Assembly (NCBI GenBank): GCA_002796325.1
Contig: PCXA01000006.1
Location: 1-64,000, forward strand
Length of the DNA stretch: 64,000 bases
Source: Deltaproteobacteria bacterium CG11_big_fil_rev_8_21_14_0_20_47_16
Lineage (GTDB): Bacteria > UBA10199 > GCA-002796325 > 1-14-0-20-47-16
Reading direction: 5' to 3'
Of the stretch, positions 42,024 to 53,108 are shown piece after piece. The notes below the pieces were generated by a model. It saw only the letters and a list, made by a program, of their open reading frames with translations. It ran no database searches and was not told where the DNA came from. The position numbers were made by a program, and so were the translations under genes. The stretch's first letter is position 1; every line of letters starts with the position of its first letter.

Positions 42024-42789
42024 TAACGAGCACGTCCTTCATTTCATCGTGGATATGCGTATTGGTTGCTAAAATTTCGGTGCCATAAACATCAAATTTG
42101 GACCCATCAAATGACGTTACCGTTCCACCCGCCTCTTTCAAAATCAAGCTACCCGCAGCAATATCCCAGGGCTTCAAATACAGTTCCCAAAATCCCTCGT
42201 AACGACCACACGCGACATAGCATAAATCTACACCCGCCACGCCATCACGGCGCACCGCATGCGACTTAAGCATAAAGTTGCAGAAGTGATTCAGGTTATT
42301 CATGCGCTCGCCTTCTTGAATATTATAAGCAAAGCCAGTTACCAAAAGTGCATTCTGCAGGGACTTACTAGGGGAAACTTTAATGGGTTTACCATTACAA
42401 AAAGCGCCCTTCCCCTTTTCTGCCGTAAACATTTCACCGCGGTTGGGTTCATAGATCACACCCATCACAATTTCTCCGCGATATTCCAACGCAATACAGA
42501 CGCAGAATAATGGATAGCCGTGAGCAAAATTGGTGGTCCCATCCAATGGATCAATAATCCATTTATACTCGGCGTTACTGTTCGTATTGCTACCCTCTTC
42601 GGCCAACACATCGTAGTCCGGAAATTGTTCGCGCAAATAATCGACAATTAATTTTTCACAGTATTTATCAACTTCGGTAACAAGGTTGATAACCCCCTTA
42701 TGTTCCACTTTAAAATCGGTATGAAGGCGAGAGATTTGATAGTCACCGGCTTTACGAGCAATATGGATTGCAGCATCGATTGGTTTCAT
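42016..42789 (-). CDS. suhB: Inositol monophosphatase family protein
   Basis: A 257-aa Mg-dependent phosphatase of the IMPase/SuhB family. Metal-site motifs are 'AEEGSN', 'WIIDPLDGTTNFAHG' and 'WDIAAGSLILKEAGG'. It would dephosphorylate inositol-1-phosphate or related sugars; SuhB also assists rRNA transcription in enterobacteria. The gene follows comF by 12 bp and overlaps the downstream TPR gene. Confidence 0.93.
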   Translation of the reverse strand: MKPIDAAIHIARKAGDYQISRLHTDFKVEHKGVINLVTEVDKYCEKLIVDYLREQFPDYDVLAEEGSNTNSNAEYKWIIDPLDGTTNFAHGYPLFCVCIALEYRGEIVMGVIYEPNRGEMFTAEKGKGAFCNGKPIKVSPSKSLQNALLVTGFAYNIQEGERMNNLNHFCNFMLKSHAVRRDGVAGVDLCYVACGRYEGFWELYLKPWDIAAGSLILKEAGGTVTSFDGSKFDVYGTEILATNTHIHDEMKDVLVNG

Positions 42790-42801
42790 AGATAAACCGT
42801 A

Positions 42802-43470
42802 TCACACCGTCTGGCCAAGAGTCAACGCGTGGACGCTGGCTGCACCGGATTTTTTAAGTATTTGGGCCAATGCATTCAATGTGGCACCGGTTGTAATTAC
42901 ATCATCAACCAGCAAGATACGGCGGTCTTTAATTTGCGCGATTGCTGTATGTAAAACCGTAAACTGACTTTTCACATTTTCCCACCGTGCTTTGGCATCT
43001 AGCCCCACTTGATTCATATCCGCGTGCATACGACCAACAACGTCATCTGCAAGAGAAACATCCAGAGCCTTTGCAAGTTGCCGCGCCAAAAGTGCACTTT
43101 GATTATAGCGGCGCTCACGCAAGCGCTTACGGCTTAATGGAACAGGAATCACAAGATCAGGAACAGGCAGTCCGCGCGCAAATGGCAGCATCACCGCCGC
43201 ACAGCTTTTTGCTAGAAATGGCTGCTTATTGTATTTGAACTCATGAATCGCAGAACGCAGCGACCCCTGAAACAATGCCGCCGCATGAATACTGTCACAA
43301 TGGATTGGTACACGCGTACTACGCCACATTCCAGGACTCCACTGAATGGCGTGAAAACATTTCGGACATATCATGCTATCTGCATGCGCATGAGACGTGT
43401 CCCGGCACCACGGACAACGATATGGAAAGAAAAAATCGAGCGCTATCTTGATGTAGCGATAAGAGAGCAT
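42802..43470 (-). CDS. ComF-family phosphoribosyltransferase-like protein
   Basis: A 222-aa protein with the ComF pattern: an N-terminal zinc ribbon ('CPWC' and 'CPKC'), the linker 'YNQSALLARQLAKAL' and a C-terminal PRTase loop 'RRILLVDDVITTGATLNA'. ComF proteins help DNA uptake for transformation in competent bacteria, but the family is widespread and the role here is not certain. It overlaps the 3' end of gpmI by 28 bp. Confidence 0.93.
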   Translation of the reverse strand: MLSYRYIKIALDFFFPYRCPWCRDTSHAHADSMICPKCFHAIQWSPGMWRSTRVPIHCDSIHAAALFQGSLRSAIHEFKYNKQPFLAKSCAAVMLPFARGLPVPDLVIPVPLSRKRLRERRYNQSALLARQLAKALDVSLADDVVGRMHADMNQVGLDAKARWENVKSQFTVLHTAIAQIKDRRILLVDDVITTGATLNALAQILKKSGAASVHALTLGQTV

Positions 43471-44984
43471 CCCGTCATCTCCGGGGGTTGGGGTAAGCGC
43501 ATCATTTCCAATAAGGTGGGTGCCAAATCGCTCAACTTGCCACCACTGCGCAATGAAACGTCCGACACGTCATTGGCCACATAAATACATGGTACTAAAT
43601 TTGTGGTATGCGAGGTATGCACACTGCCATCGGGATTCTGCATCTGCTCACAGTTGCCATGGTCTGCAGTAATGATCATACCGCCACCCTGCGCCAAAAC
43701 AGCATCCACAATCTTCCCCACACAGGCATCCACTGTTTCCACAGCCTTAACGGCTGCCGAAATAACGCCGGTATGCCCCACCATGTCGGGGTTCGCAAAA
43801 TTCAAAATGATGGCATCGTACTTTTGTGTCGCAATGCGATCCAGAACGGCATTCGTCACTTCACGCGCACTCATCTCAGGCTTGTGATCGTATGTCGGCA
43901 CATCTTTGGGGGATTGAATCAAACAGCGGTCTTCACCGGGATAGGGATGTTCTTCACCGCCATTAAAAAAGAAAGTGACGTGCGCATATTTTTCAGTTTC
44001 CGCAATGCGCAGCTGAGTGCGATTGTGTTTGCTCACCCATTCCCCAAAGTTATCCTGCAATGACTGTGGCGCATACACCACTGGCAAATCAAATTCTTGG
44101 TCATATCGGGTGAGACAGATGAATTGTGCAAGCTTCGGGATTTTTTTGCGAACAAAGCCATCAAAAGCAGGATCAGTTAAAGCGCGTGTGATTTGGCGCG
44201 CACGATCACCTCGAAAATTAAAGAATACAACAACATCACCATCATTAATGGTGGCTACTGGCGCCCCATCAGTTTCAATGACCGTTGGGATAATAAATTC
44301 ATCGGTCTCACCGGCGGCATAGGCTTCTGCCACTGCAGCCTTGGCGGACGCGGCTTTGCGACCCTCCCCCAAAACCATCGCATTGTAAGCCTTTTCCGTA
44401 CGGTCCCAACGTTTGTCACGATCCATGGCATAGTAGCGGCCCGATACCGTTGCAATTTTCCAATTGGGATACACGCAACACTTGCCACAAAATTGCTCTA
44501 AATATTTTTCAGCACCATGTGGTGACGTATCGCGACCATCGGTAAAGCAGTGCACAGCCACATTCAAAACTTCTTGCCGCTTGGTCATTTCCAATAGTGC
44601 CTGCAAGTGGACAATGTGACTATGCACACCACCATCAGAGAAGAGCCCCATCAAATGTAGACAACCACCGGTTGCTTTTACCGTTTCACATGCCGACAAT
44701 AATGTTGGATTTTTGTAGAACTCACCGGACTTAATGGATTCATTAATACGCGTGAGATCTTGATACACTACACGACCCGCACCAATATTCATGTGCCCCA
44801 CTTCGGAATTGCCCATAACATTATCAGGCAATCCTACCGCCAACCCTGTTGTATTCACAAGGGTATGCGGATATTGCTTCCATAATCGATCAAAGTTAGG
44901 TGTCTTGGCCTCCAAAACCGCATTTGCCGTCTTATCTTCGCGCCATCCCCAGCCATCCAGAACCATCAAAACCACAGGTTTCAT
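43443..44984 (-). CDS. gpmI: 2,3-bisphosphoglycerate-independent phosphoglycerate mutase
   Basis: A 513-aa Mn-dependent glycolytic/gluconeogenic enzyme converting 3-phosphoglycerate to 2-phosphoglycerate. 'MVLDGWGW' and the phospho-serine motif 'NSEVGHMNIGAGR' are at the N-terminus; 'GRDTSPHGA', 'FFFNGGEE' and 'ITADHGNCEQM' complete the active site. The ATG at 44984 with AAGGGG upstream gives the family's usual length. It is the first gene of a four-gene operon. Confidence 0.97.
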   Translation of the reverse strand: MKPVVLMVLDGWGWREDKTANAVLEAKTPNFDRLWKQYPHTLVNTTGLAVGLPDNVMGNSEVGHMNIGAGRVVYQDLTRINESIKSGEFYKNPTLLSACETVKATGGCLHLMGLFSDGGVHSHIVHLQALLEMTKRQEVLNVAVHCFTDGRDTSPHGAEKYLEQFCGKCCVYPNWKIATVSGRYYAMDRDKRWDRTEKAYNAMVLGEGRKAASAKAAVAEAYAAGETDEFIIPTVIETDGAPVATINDGDVVVFFNFRGDRARQITRALTDPAFDGFVRKKIPKLAQFICLTRYDQEFDLPVVYAPQSLQDNFGEWVSKHNRTQLRIAETEKYAHVTFFFNGGEEHPYPGEDRCLIQSPKDVPTYDHKPEMSAREVTNAVLDRIATQKYDAIILNFANPDMVGHTGVISAAVKAVETVDACVGKIVDAVLAQGGGMIITADHGNCEQMQNPDGSVHTSHTTNLVPCIYVANDVSDVSLRSGGKLSDLAPTLLEMMRLPQPPEMTGCSLIATSR

Positions 44985-45035
44985 CGCATAGTCCCCTTTC
45001 AACTGGGGTAAATCAAGACTGCTCCTTTTGCACAA

Positions 45036-45067
45036 GATAAAAGAGGGGTGCAAAGACTGCACCCCTC
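45036..45067 (-). terminator. Rho-independent terminator after the 142-aa gene
   Basis: On the minus strand GAGGGGTGCA pairs with TGCACCCCTC around a 5-nt loop, followed by TTTTATCTT. It separates the small gene from gpmI. Confidence 0.88.
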
Positions 45068-45097
45068 AATTGATCTAACAGTTACAACTCTCTAAAT

Positions 45098-45526
45098 TTA
45101 TCGAGCTGGAGCACATCCCTTTGGAAAAATATTGATTTCAACTTTGTTACCATTACCCACACCTCTATTGTCATTCCCCTCCTTTGTTTCTTTTGGCTCT
45201 GGGCTCTCTTTTGGTGCGGGCTCTTTTGGTTCAGTTGCCACCGCAAGCATTTGTGCGCCAATCACAATACCACCACCGCCAGCAGTGGATCCCCCCTCAC
45301 CCACTGATGCTTTGCCAATCACAACTCCCCCATCACTAGCAGAATACTTCCATAATCCTGACATTAGACGACTATTCTCATATTTCTCTTCAAATTTAAT
45401 AGGAAACGTTGGCCAATCTTCGTTGGGCTTGCATTCACAACTTTTTGCATCAATACGTGTTCCAGATGGACAAACCAAATCACATTCATTTCCGAAGCCG
45501 ATTCCATGCTTATGACTGATATTCAT
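45098..45526 (-). CDS. Small Cys-containing, Glu/Lys/Pro-tailed hypothetical protein
   Basis: A 142-aa protein of unknown family. The N-terminus has an EGF-like spacing of cysteines ('CDLVCPSGTRIDAKSCECKP'), the middle is Gly/Ser-rich, then a tail of repeated Pro-Lys-Glu units ('EPKEPAPKESPEPKETKEG') and a short C-terminal 'GNKVEINIFPKGC'. No signal peptide is seen. The ATG at 45526 has AGGGGG upstream. A perfect palindrome lies 17 bp upstream, and a terminator follows. Confidence 0.65.
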   Translation of the reverse strand: MNISHKHGIGFGNECDLVCPSGTRIDAKSCECKPNEDWPTFPIKFEEKYENSRLMSGLWKYSASDGGVVIGKASVGEGGSTAGGGGIVIGAQMLAVATEPKEPAPKESPEPKETKEGNDNRGVGNGNKVEINIFPKGCAPAR

Positions 45527-45542
45527 TTTACCCCCTGTAGTA

Positions 45543-45557
45543 TGTCCCAATGGGACA
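45543..45557. promoter_or_regulatory. Perfect 15-bp palindrome, candidate operator
   Basis: TGTCCCA and TGGGACA are exact complements around one central base, 17 bp upstream of the 142-aa gene. The 258 bp from here to corA otherwise hold nothing I can name. Confidence 0.45.
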
Positions 45558-45792
45558 ATTTGTTTATTGATAAATCACTTCTGATTGGTCTGCAGCTCAA
45601 TCAGCAACCCAACATTAAGCAATTGCTGTGCCAACTATCGGATCAAAACCAAAACAAACAATAGTGTTGAATATTCAATAGATAAACAGATGAATCCGAC
45701 GACAATTAATTTAGTTTGCACTGAGTGTTCAGACTTCCGGACAGAATTACAGAAAATGGAACACGCTTCTCCCTTGATAAACTAAAAAAATA

Positions 45793-45806
45793 GTCGCATA
45801 AGCGAC
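45793..45806 (+). promoter_or_regulatory. Hairpin at the corA start codon
   Basis: GTCGC and GCGAC pair around ATAA and end 2 bases before the corA ATG, in the place of the ribosome-binding site, which is otherwise not visible. It could affect translation. Confidence 0.35.
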
Positions 45807-45808
45807 CC

Positions 45809-47900
<2,092 letters not shown>

Positions 47901-47910
47901 CTAGTTAAAT

Positions 47911-48168
47911 TTACTGAGCAGCCGCTATAACAACCGCGTATGTGCGATTCTTGCGTTTTTTGTAGTTCACAATTCCAGGAACTTTAGCAAACAATGTGAA
48001 ATCGCGACCCATACCCACGTTATCACCTGGGAAAATTTTGGTGCCACATTGGCGGAACAGGATGTCGCCACCCTTTACCACTTCACCACCAAAACACTTC
48101 ATACCACGGCGTTGACCGTGACTGTCGCGTCCGTTTCGAGTTGAACCAGCTGCTTTCTTATGTGCCAT
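47911..48168 (-). CDS. rpmA: 50S ribosomal protein L27
   Basis: An 85-aa L27 protein: '[20 protein letters not shown]' and '[19 protein letters not shown]' are diagnostic. It starts directly at the 'AHKKA' N-terminus, without the cleaved leader found in Firmicutes. It lies 17 bp after rplU. Confidence 0.98.
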   Translation of the reverse strand: MAHKKAAGSTRNGRDSHGQRRGMKCFGGEVVKGGDILFRQCGTKIFPGDNVGMGRDFTLFAKVPGIVNYKKRKNRTYAVVIAAAQ

Positions 48169-48185
48169 GACGAACTCCGTTTACG

Positions 48186-48497
48186 TTAAGCTTTGATATC
48201 TTCCACTTTAAGTGAGGTGTAGGATTGACGATGCCCACGCTTCTTTTGGTACCCTTTGCGACGCTTCTTTTTGAAAACGATAATCTTAGCGGCGCGATCT
48301 TGCTCTGTGATGGTGCATATGACGCTAGCACCAGACAAAGTAGGCTTACCCACTTTGATGTCGCCTTCGCCGCCCACACACAGCACTTGATCGAGAGTGA
48401 TTTTATCACCCACGTTGCCTTCGAGCTTTTCCACTTTTAGAATGGAACCCTTCTCAACATTGTATTGTTTGCCACCTGTGGCAATGACTGCGTACAT
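48186..48497 (-). CDS. rplU: 50S ribosomal protein L21
   Basis: A 103-aa L21 protein beginning 'MYAVIATGGKQYNVEKG' and containing the basic 'FKKKRRKGYQKKRGHRQ' signature. GAGAGG lies upstream of the ATG. The sigma-70-type promoter at 48537-48565 probably drives rplU and rpmA. Confidence 0.98.
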   Translation of the reverse strand: MYAVIATGGKQYNVEKGSILKVEKLEGNVGDKITLDQVLCVGGEGDIKVGKPTLSGASVICTITEQDRAAKIIVFKKKRRKGYQKKRGHRQSYTSLKVEDIKA

Positions 48498-48536
48498 AAA
48501 ACCCTCTCATTTCGGTTAAATCTTGAAGAGCGGGGG

Positions 48537-48565
48537 CAATTAGTGAATTTCCTCATTGCTGTCAA
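48537..48565 (-). promoter_or_regulatory. Sigma-70-type promoter of rplU-rpmA
   Basis: On the minus strand TTGACA (48565-48560) and TAATTG (48542-48537) are 17 bp apart, 40 bp before the rplU start. Confidence 0.65.
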
Positions 48566-48654
48566 TGGATTATCGACCTCACAACCCCAACACCCCCGCA
48601 CCCCAGGTGTCCCACACCGGAGGCGTATATCATTTTCCATTTAAAATCAATTAG

Positions 48655-50265
48655 TTATGGCTTTTCAAGGACCTCGTATTGCTCCAAATGATACTCTTGC
48701 TGCGCCTTCACCATAATGCGGCGTTTAAGCCCCTTTTCGAGCATCTCTAAAAAGGATCGTTCTTCGTCAATCATGAGGTTGGTAATTGTAGGGTGGGCAA
48801 ACACATGGATATTACGTCCCTTAAAGTGACGCGCCTCACGTTGAATCTCTCGGAAAATTTCATACACCAACGTCTGAGGACTTTTCAGATAGCCCTTACC
48901 TTCACAGTATGGACATGGATCTGTAAGAATACGTTGAATTTCTTCGCGCGTGCGTTTGCGTGTCATTTCCACCAAACCCAACTCTGAAATTTTAGTGATG
49001 TTGGTTTTGGCGCGATCTGTTTTGAGGGCCTCTTTCAATGCATTATATACTTTGGTGCGATCACTTTGCCGCTCCATATCAATGAAATCCAAAATGATAA
49101 TGCCACCAATGTTACGTAGACGTAGCTGATAAACAATTTCCTTAACGGCTTCGAGATTGGTCTTGAGGATCGTATCTTCGACGTTGCGCTTACCCACAAA
49201 TCGACCCGTGTTAACGTCTACAGCTGTGAGCGCTTCGGTGCGTTCAATAATAATGTAACCACCGGATTTAAGCCATACTTTGCGACCCAAAGCACGTGTG
49301 ACTTCCACTTCGATACCATACTTATCAAATAGCGGTTCAGCACTGTCATACAACTCCACCGACTGTTTCATTTCCGGCATGAAGGTATGCACAAAAGTTT
49401 GAATGCGTTCATGCTCTGGTTTGGAATCAATGACCAAGCGATCAATGTCTGCGGTGAATAGATCACGTACAACACGGAGTGTCACATCGAGTTCGGAATG
49501 TGCCATCATGGGCGATTTACCCTTAGATGCGCGCGATTCAATTTCAGTCCATGTCTTAGTTAGATATTGAATATCCGCGACCAGATCTTCTTCACTCACC
49601 CCTTCACTCGCAGTGCGTACAATAATGCCCGCGCCTTCGGGGCGATGCTTTATAATAATTTCCTTAAGGCGGCGACGCTCTTTGTCATCACCAATGCGAC
49701 GGGAAACCCCAATGTGATTGATTGTGGGCATGAATACCAAGTAGCGGCCAGGCAAGGAGCAGTAAGACGTGAGACGCGCGCCTTTGGTGCCCATGGGTTC
49801 TTTGGTCACTTGAACGATGATTTCTTTGCCTTCTTTTAAGAGGTCTTGAATCTTGGTATTGCGTGGGACGGGGCGTTTGCGGCGGCGTTTTTTGCCCGCC
49901 TTTGGCGCCCCTTCATCGTCTTCTGCAGTTTCACTATCGGTATCCGCTTCTAAAGCCGCTTCACCGGTATCATCATCGCTATCACTATCGCTATCGGATA
50001 GCCCAGGGATCTTAAATTCGCCAGTGGCCACCAGCTCAGGTGGCAACGCATCAGAGGCATGGATAAAGGCTGTGCGATCCAATCCAATTTCCACGAAGGC
50101 TGCCTGCATACCCGGCAGCACACGCACCACTTTACCTTTATAGATGTTCCCCACAATGCCCGACTCGCTGGCGCGCTCAACATACAACTCCGTCACCGCG
50201 CCATTTTCAAGGCGTGCAATTCGGGTTTCACCGGGGGTTACGTTTACAACCAATTCATTCGTCAT
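48655..50265 (-). CDS. rng: Ribonuclease E/G family endoribonuclease
   Basis: A 536-aa RNase G-length protein. An S1-like domain at the N-terminus ('GNIYKGKVVRVLPGMQAAFVEIG') carries an acidic, Ser/Asp-rich insertion (about residues 90-125) and a basic 'KKRRRKRP' patch. The catalytic core has 'ALTAVDVNTGRF' and 'NIGGIIILDFIDM' (Mg ligands) and the zinc-link 'CPYCEGKG'. It processes rRNA and mRNA. There is no RNase E-type C-terminal scaffold. The ATG at 50265 directly follows repeat family A copy 2; the frame is open back through that repeat. Confidence 0.94.
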   Translation of the reverse strand: MTNELVVNVTPGETRIARLENGAVTELYVERASESGIVGNIYKGKVVRVLPGMQAAFVEIGLDRTAFIHASDALPPELVATGEFKIPGLSDSDSDSDDDTGEAALEADTDSETAEDDEGAPKAGKKRRRKRPVPRNTKIQDLLKEGKEIIVQVTKEPMGTKGARLTSYCSLPGRYLVFMPTINHIGVSRRIGDDKERRRLKEIIIKHRPEGAGIIVRTASEGVSEEDLVADIQYLTKTWTEIESRASKGKSPMMAHSELDVTLRVVRDLFTADIDRLVIDSKPEHERIQTFVHTFMPEMKQSVELYDSAEPLFDKYGIEVEVTRALGRKVWLKSGGYIIIERTEALTAVDVNTGRFVGKRNVEDTILKTNLEAVKEIVYQLRLRNIGGIIILDFIDMERQSDRTKVYNALKEALKTDRAKTNITKISELGLVEMTRKRTREEIQRILTDPCPYCEGKGYLKSPQTLVYEIFREIQREARHFKGRNIHVFAHPTITNLMIDEERSFLEMLEKGLKRRIMVKAQQEYHLEQYEVLEKP

Positions 50266-50267
50266 AG

Positions 50268-50338
50268 TAGGGGCTCGCGTCGCCCCCTCCACCGGCAAAG
50301 CCGTTGGAGCCTCCCCCTCACCGCCGCACGTGCGGCTA
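50268..50338 (-). repeat. Palindromic repeat family A, copy 2 (5' of rng)
   Basis: On the minus strand: a perfect GCCGCAC/GTGCGGC palindrome, TGAGGGGGAGGCTCC, a CGGC-TTT-GCCG hairpin and GGAGGGGG, in the same order as copy 1 at 38461. Read in the rng frame it gives 'GGEGEAPTALPVEGA', matching 'GDEGEAPSRIAGSEG' in the TatD fusion. Confidence 0.75.
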
Positions 50339-50432
50339 ATGATATTAGTGTAGTTAGGGTGGGCAACTTAAGCAGAGCCTTTATAGAAGGGGGAAGCGAA
50401 TGGCAACCAAAATGGCTTATCATCCCACCCGT

Positions 50433-51188
50433 TTAGCGAACCCATTCCCACGCAAGCGTGTCAACTGCCGTCAGTTGCAGCAGAGGTTTGCCACCACGGG
50501 CCACCTCAATCACGCCAGCGCCGACCTTGGTGTTGTGACACGTGCGCGTGTCACCCTGCGGCGTCGGGTAAATAACGGTAGCCATGTCCGCGTAACCCAA
50601 TCGAAACTGGCCAGCGATGACCAAATCATGATGGGAAAACGTCCAGTTCCAGTGTGTGTCGGTCAATTCATGTTGGGTGCAATGCAGTGTCGAAATACCG
50701 TTGGCCAGATACTGAAATTGCTGACTCTGAAAGCAGAGCACTGTGCGATTGCCACTTGTCAGGATTTCAAATGCAGCAGTGTGGTCTTCTTGAAAACAAT
50801 TACCATGTGCCCATGCCCATTCCCGAGAGGTACGCCACCCCCACAGATGACCTTGCTGTGCAGGCCAATGGGTCATTGGCCACTCTCCCCCATCAAACTG
50901 AATGTATCCACTTATTCGACCATTCCAATGGAGTGATTCATATTTGGTGGGGACAGGCAACGCGTACATCCATGACGGCATTAGACGCAGCGATTTTCCA
51001 GGATCGTCCCAGTGAAAATCAGTGTGCACTGTTTCAAGCACGCGCGGCTCGGTCCAAGATGGATCTGTCAGCACGGCCCAATGGCGAATCGATTTTCCAG
51101 TGCGCTGCTCGCGCAGCCAAAACGCGCGTTTGGTAATTGGATCGTTGGCTTTGATATAAGTTGCATCGAAGTGTGAAAAAATCCCCAT
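50433..51188 (-). CDS. Lipocalin-like protein resembling CrtC/tocopherol-cyclase folds
   Basis: A 251-aa protein rich in Trp, His and Gly. The motif 'REWAWAHGNCFQ' together with 'HWAVLTDPS', 'GWRTSREWAW' and strand-like repeats recalls the two-lipocalin-domain families (hydroxyneurosporene hydratase CrtC, tocopherol cyclase, AttH). These act on lipids or polyprenyl compounds. The family match is by motif only. It starts 9 bp after rimO and is the last gene of the ychJ-rimO run. Confidence 0.5.
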   Translation of the reverse strand: MGIFSHFDATYIKANDPITKRAFWLREQRTGKSIRHWAVLTDPSWTEPRVLETVHTDFHWDDPGKSLRLMPSWMYALPVPTKYESLHWNGRISGYIQFDGGEWPMTHWPAQQGHLWGWRTSREWAWAHGNCFQEDHTAAFEILTSGNRTVLCFQSQQFQYLANGISTLHCTQHELTDTHWNWTFSHHDLVIAGQFRLGYADMATVIYPTPQGDTRTCHNTKVGAGVIEVARGGKPLLQLTAVDTLAWEWVR

Positions 51189-51197
51189 GCGGAGTCT

Positions 51198-52559
51198 TTA
51201 CTGTGGCGGCAAAATCTTTGCAACGAGATCGTACGTGTGGGCCTCGGTGATTTCCACATTGGCAAACATCCCAGGCTTAAGCTCAACACCGGAATCATCG
51301 TTAATGTAGGTCACACCGTCGATTTCGGGCCCCTGCGATTCAATACGCGCCTGCCAGAGAAGGTCTGTCTCTTCTGAAGGCCCTTCGATCAATGCGCGGT
51401 AAGTCTTGCCCACTTTTTCGGCGTTCTTGCGTGCCGCAACTTTGGACTGGGCTGCCATAATGGCTGCGTGGCGTTCTTGCTTCACATCATCAGGAACTTG
51501 GCCTTCCATTTTTGCGGCTTCTGTTCCGTCTTCTACTGAATAGGCAAAACAACCCACATGATCAAAGTGCCCTTCTTCTACAAACTTGAGCAATTTCATA
51601 AACTGCGCATCGGTTTCGCCTGGGAAACCGGCAATTAATGTGGTGCGTAGTGTGATGTCCGGAACTGCAGTGCGCAATTTTTCAATCACTCGCGGAATGT
51701 GGCGCACTGTTGCGGCACGACGCATGGATTTCAAAACATCTTCATCGACATGCTGGATGGGCATGTCGACATATTTGCAGAGTGCAGGATGTGTGCGGTA
51801 GAGCTCCACTAATTCATCGGTGAACGTATGTGGGAATGTATAGAACAAGCGCACCCATTTATCGCCATCCAAGTCTGCCATGGCTTTCATGAGTGAAGCC
51901 AGATTCAGTGCTGGTTGCAGGTCAGTGCCATATGCAGTGGAGTCTTGCGCAATCAAATTGATTTCCTTGGTGCCCATGCCAATGTAGCGCTTGGCCTCTT
52001 CCAAAATGGAATCGAGAGGTCGCGACCGATGAGGACCACGCAACTGCGGAATGATGCAAAATGCACACTTGTGGTGGCAGCCTTCTGAAATTTTCAAATA
52101 GACACTATGCGTTGCCGTAGTGAGAACACGCGGCGTGTGGTCATCGTACAAATACGTGGGCGTTTGCGAAATGAGCTCACCCTTCACATTTTTGGTTTGC
52201 ATAACACCGCTGGTCATTTTGAGCAGTTCGACAATTTTGGGGAATTCACCCGTGCCCACCCACAAGTCCACTTCTGGAATTTCAACCGCCAATTCTTCAC
52301 GGTACCGCTGCGATAAACAACCTGCGACAACCAACTTTTCGCACGCACCTGCTTCTTTGTATTGCGCCATTTCCAAAATGGAATCGACAGATTCTTGTTT
52401 GGCCGAATCAATGAACGCGCAGGTGTTGACGACCAAGACATTGGCGGTTTCGGGATCTTTGACAATCCGATACCCCGCCTTTTGCATGAGGCCCATCATC
52501 ACTTCGCTGTCTACTTGGTTGCGTGCACAACCTAGGCTTACAAATCCGACGGTTTTCAT
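51198..52559 (-). CDS. rimO: Ribosomal protein S12 methylthiotransferase
   Basis: A 453-aa radical-SAM enzyme adding a methylthio group to an Asp of S12. The N-terminal cluster domain has 'SLGCARNQVDSE' and 'NTCAFIDSAKQES', the radical-SAM motif is 'GCHHKCAFCIIP', and a TRAM domain is at the C-terminus. 'CARNQVDSE' and 'CAFIDSA' favour RimO over MiaB. It follows ychJ by 6 bp. Confidence 0.95.
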   Translation of the reverse strand: MKTVGFVSLGCARNQVDSEVMMGLMQKAGYRIVKDPETANVLVVNTCAFIDSAKQESVDSILEMAQYKEAGACEKLVVAGCLSQRYREELAVEIPEVDLWVGTGEFPKIVELLKMTSGVMQTKNVKGELISQTPTYLYDDHTPRVLTTATHSVYLKISEGCHHKCAFCIIPQLRGPHRSRPLDSILEEAKRYIGMGTKEINLIAQDSTAYGTDLQPALNLASLMKAMADLDGDKWVRLFYTFPHTFTDELVELYRTHPALCKYVDMPIQHVDEDVLKSMRRAATVRHIPRVIEKLRTAVPDITLRTTLIAGFPGETDAQFMKLLKFVEEGHFDHVGCFAYSVEDGTEAAKMEGQVPDDVKQERHAAIMAAQSKVAARKNAEKVGKTYRALIEGPSEETDLLWQARIESQGPEIDGVTYINDDSGVELKPGMFANVEITEAHTYDLVAKILPPQ

Positions 52560-52565
52560 GTCGCC

Positions 52566-53051
52566 TCAGTTTCCACAGCACTTTTTAAATTTCTTACCAC
52601 TACCACAGCTGCATGGATCGTTTCGCCCTGGTGTTGGCGTCTCTTTACGCACTGTCACTCCAGGAGTTTTGCCTTCAACAAAGTACCAATTATCACCACG
52701 ACGGCGGAAAAAGCCGATTTCATGATGTTCGTGATCTTCACCTTCAACGCGAAAGCGCGCAATAAACTCCACTTTGCCTTGGCTATCTGCAACGCCGCCC
52801 TTTTCAGTTTTCACGACTTCTAGGCCCAACCATTTGGATGACTTGGCCCACTCACGCGCCGAATCAGCATCGAAGGGTTCCTTATTATTGGGATCATTGG
52901 TACGCGCCACGAAATCAATATCACACTGCGTGTATGCAGTGTAACGTGCGCGCATCAATGCTTCAGCGGTTGGAGGATTTGCCGTACCCTTCAAATATCG
53001 TCCACAACAGTCATCTAATTTTTGTGCAGACCCACATGCGCAATTTGCCAT
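52566..53051 (-). CDS. YchJ-family protein with SEC-C motifs at both ends
   Basis: A 161-aa protein. The N-terminal '[13 protein letters not shown]' and C-terminal '[15 protein letters not shown]' are SEC-C zinc motifs, and the middle is an NTF2-like domain ('[18 protein letters not shown]' and '[18 protein letters not shown]'). This is the YchJ/UPF0225 layout; its function is unknown. The 26-bp ECF-type promoter at 53080-53105 lies about 30 bp upstream, so this gene leads a ychJ-rimO-lipocalin-like operon. Confidence 0.88.
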   Translation of the reverse strand: MANCACGSAQKLDDCCGRYLKGTANPPTAEALMRARYTAYTQCDIDFVARTNDPNNKEPFDADSAREWAKSSKWLGLEVVKTEKGGVADSQGKVEFIARFRVEGEDHEHHEIGFFRRRGDNWYFVEGKTPGVTVRKETPTPGRNDPCSCGSGKKFKKCCGN

Positions 53052-53079
53052 AAATGCTCCCTTTATCTATAGAAGTTGT

Positions 53080-53105
53080 TATCGGTTGATCCCAAAAAAA
53101 GTTGC
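53080..53105 (-). promoter_or_regulatory. ECF-type promoter copy 6 (ychJ-rimO operon)
   Basis: The minus strand reads GCAACTTTTTTT then CCGATA at the standard 26-bp length. Flanking bases are also close to copy 1. It sits in the 57-bp gap between the stop of the upstream gene and ychJ. Confidence 0.68.
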
Positions 53106-53108
53106 GTC

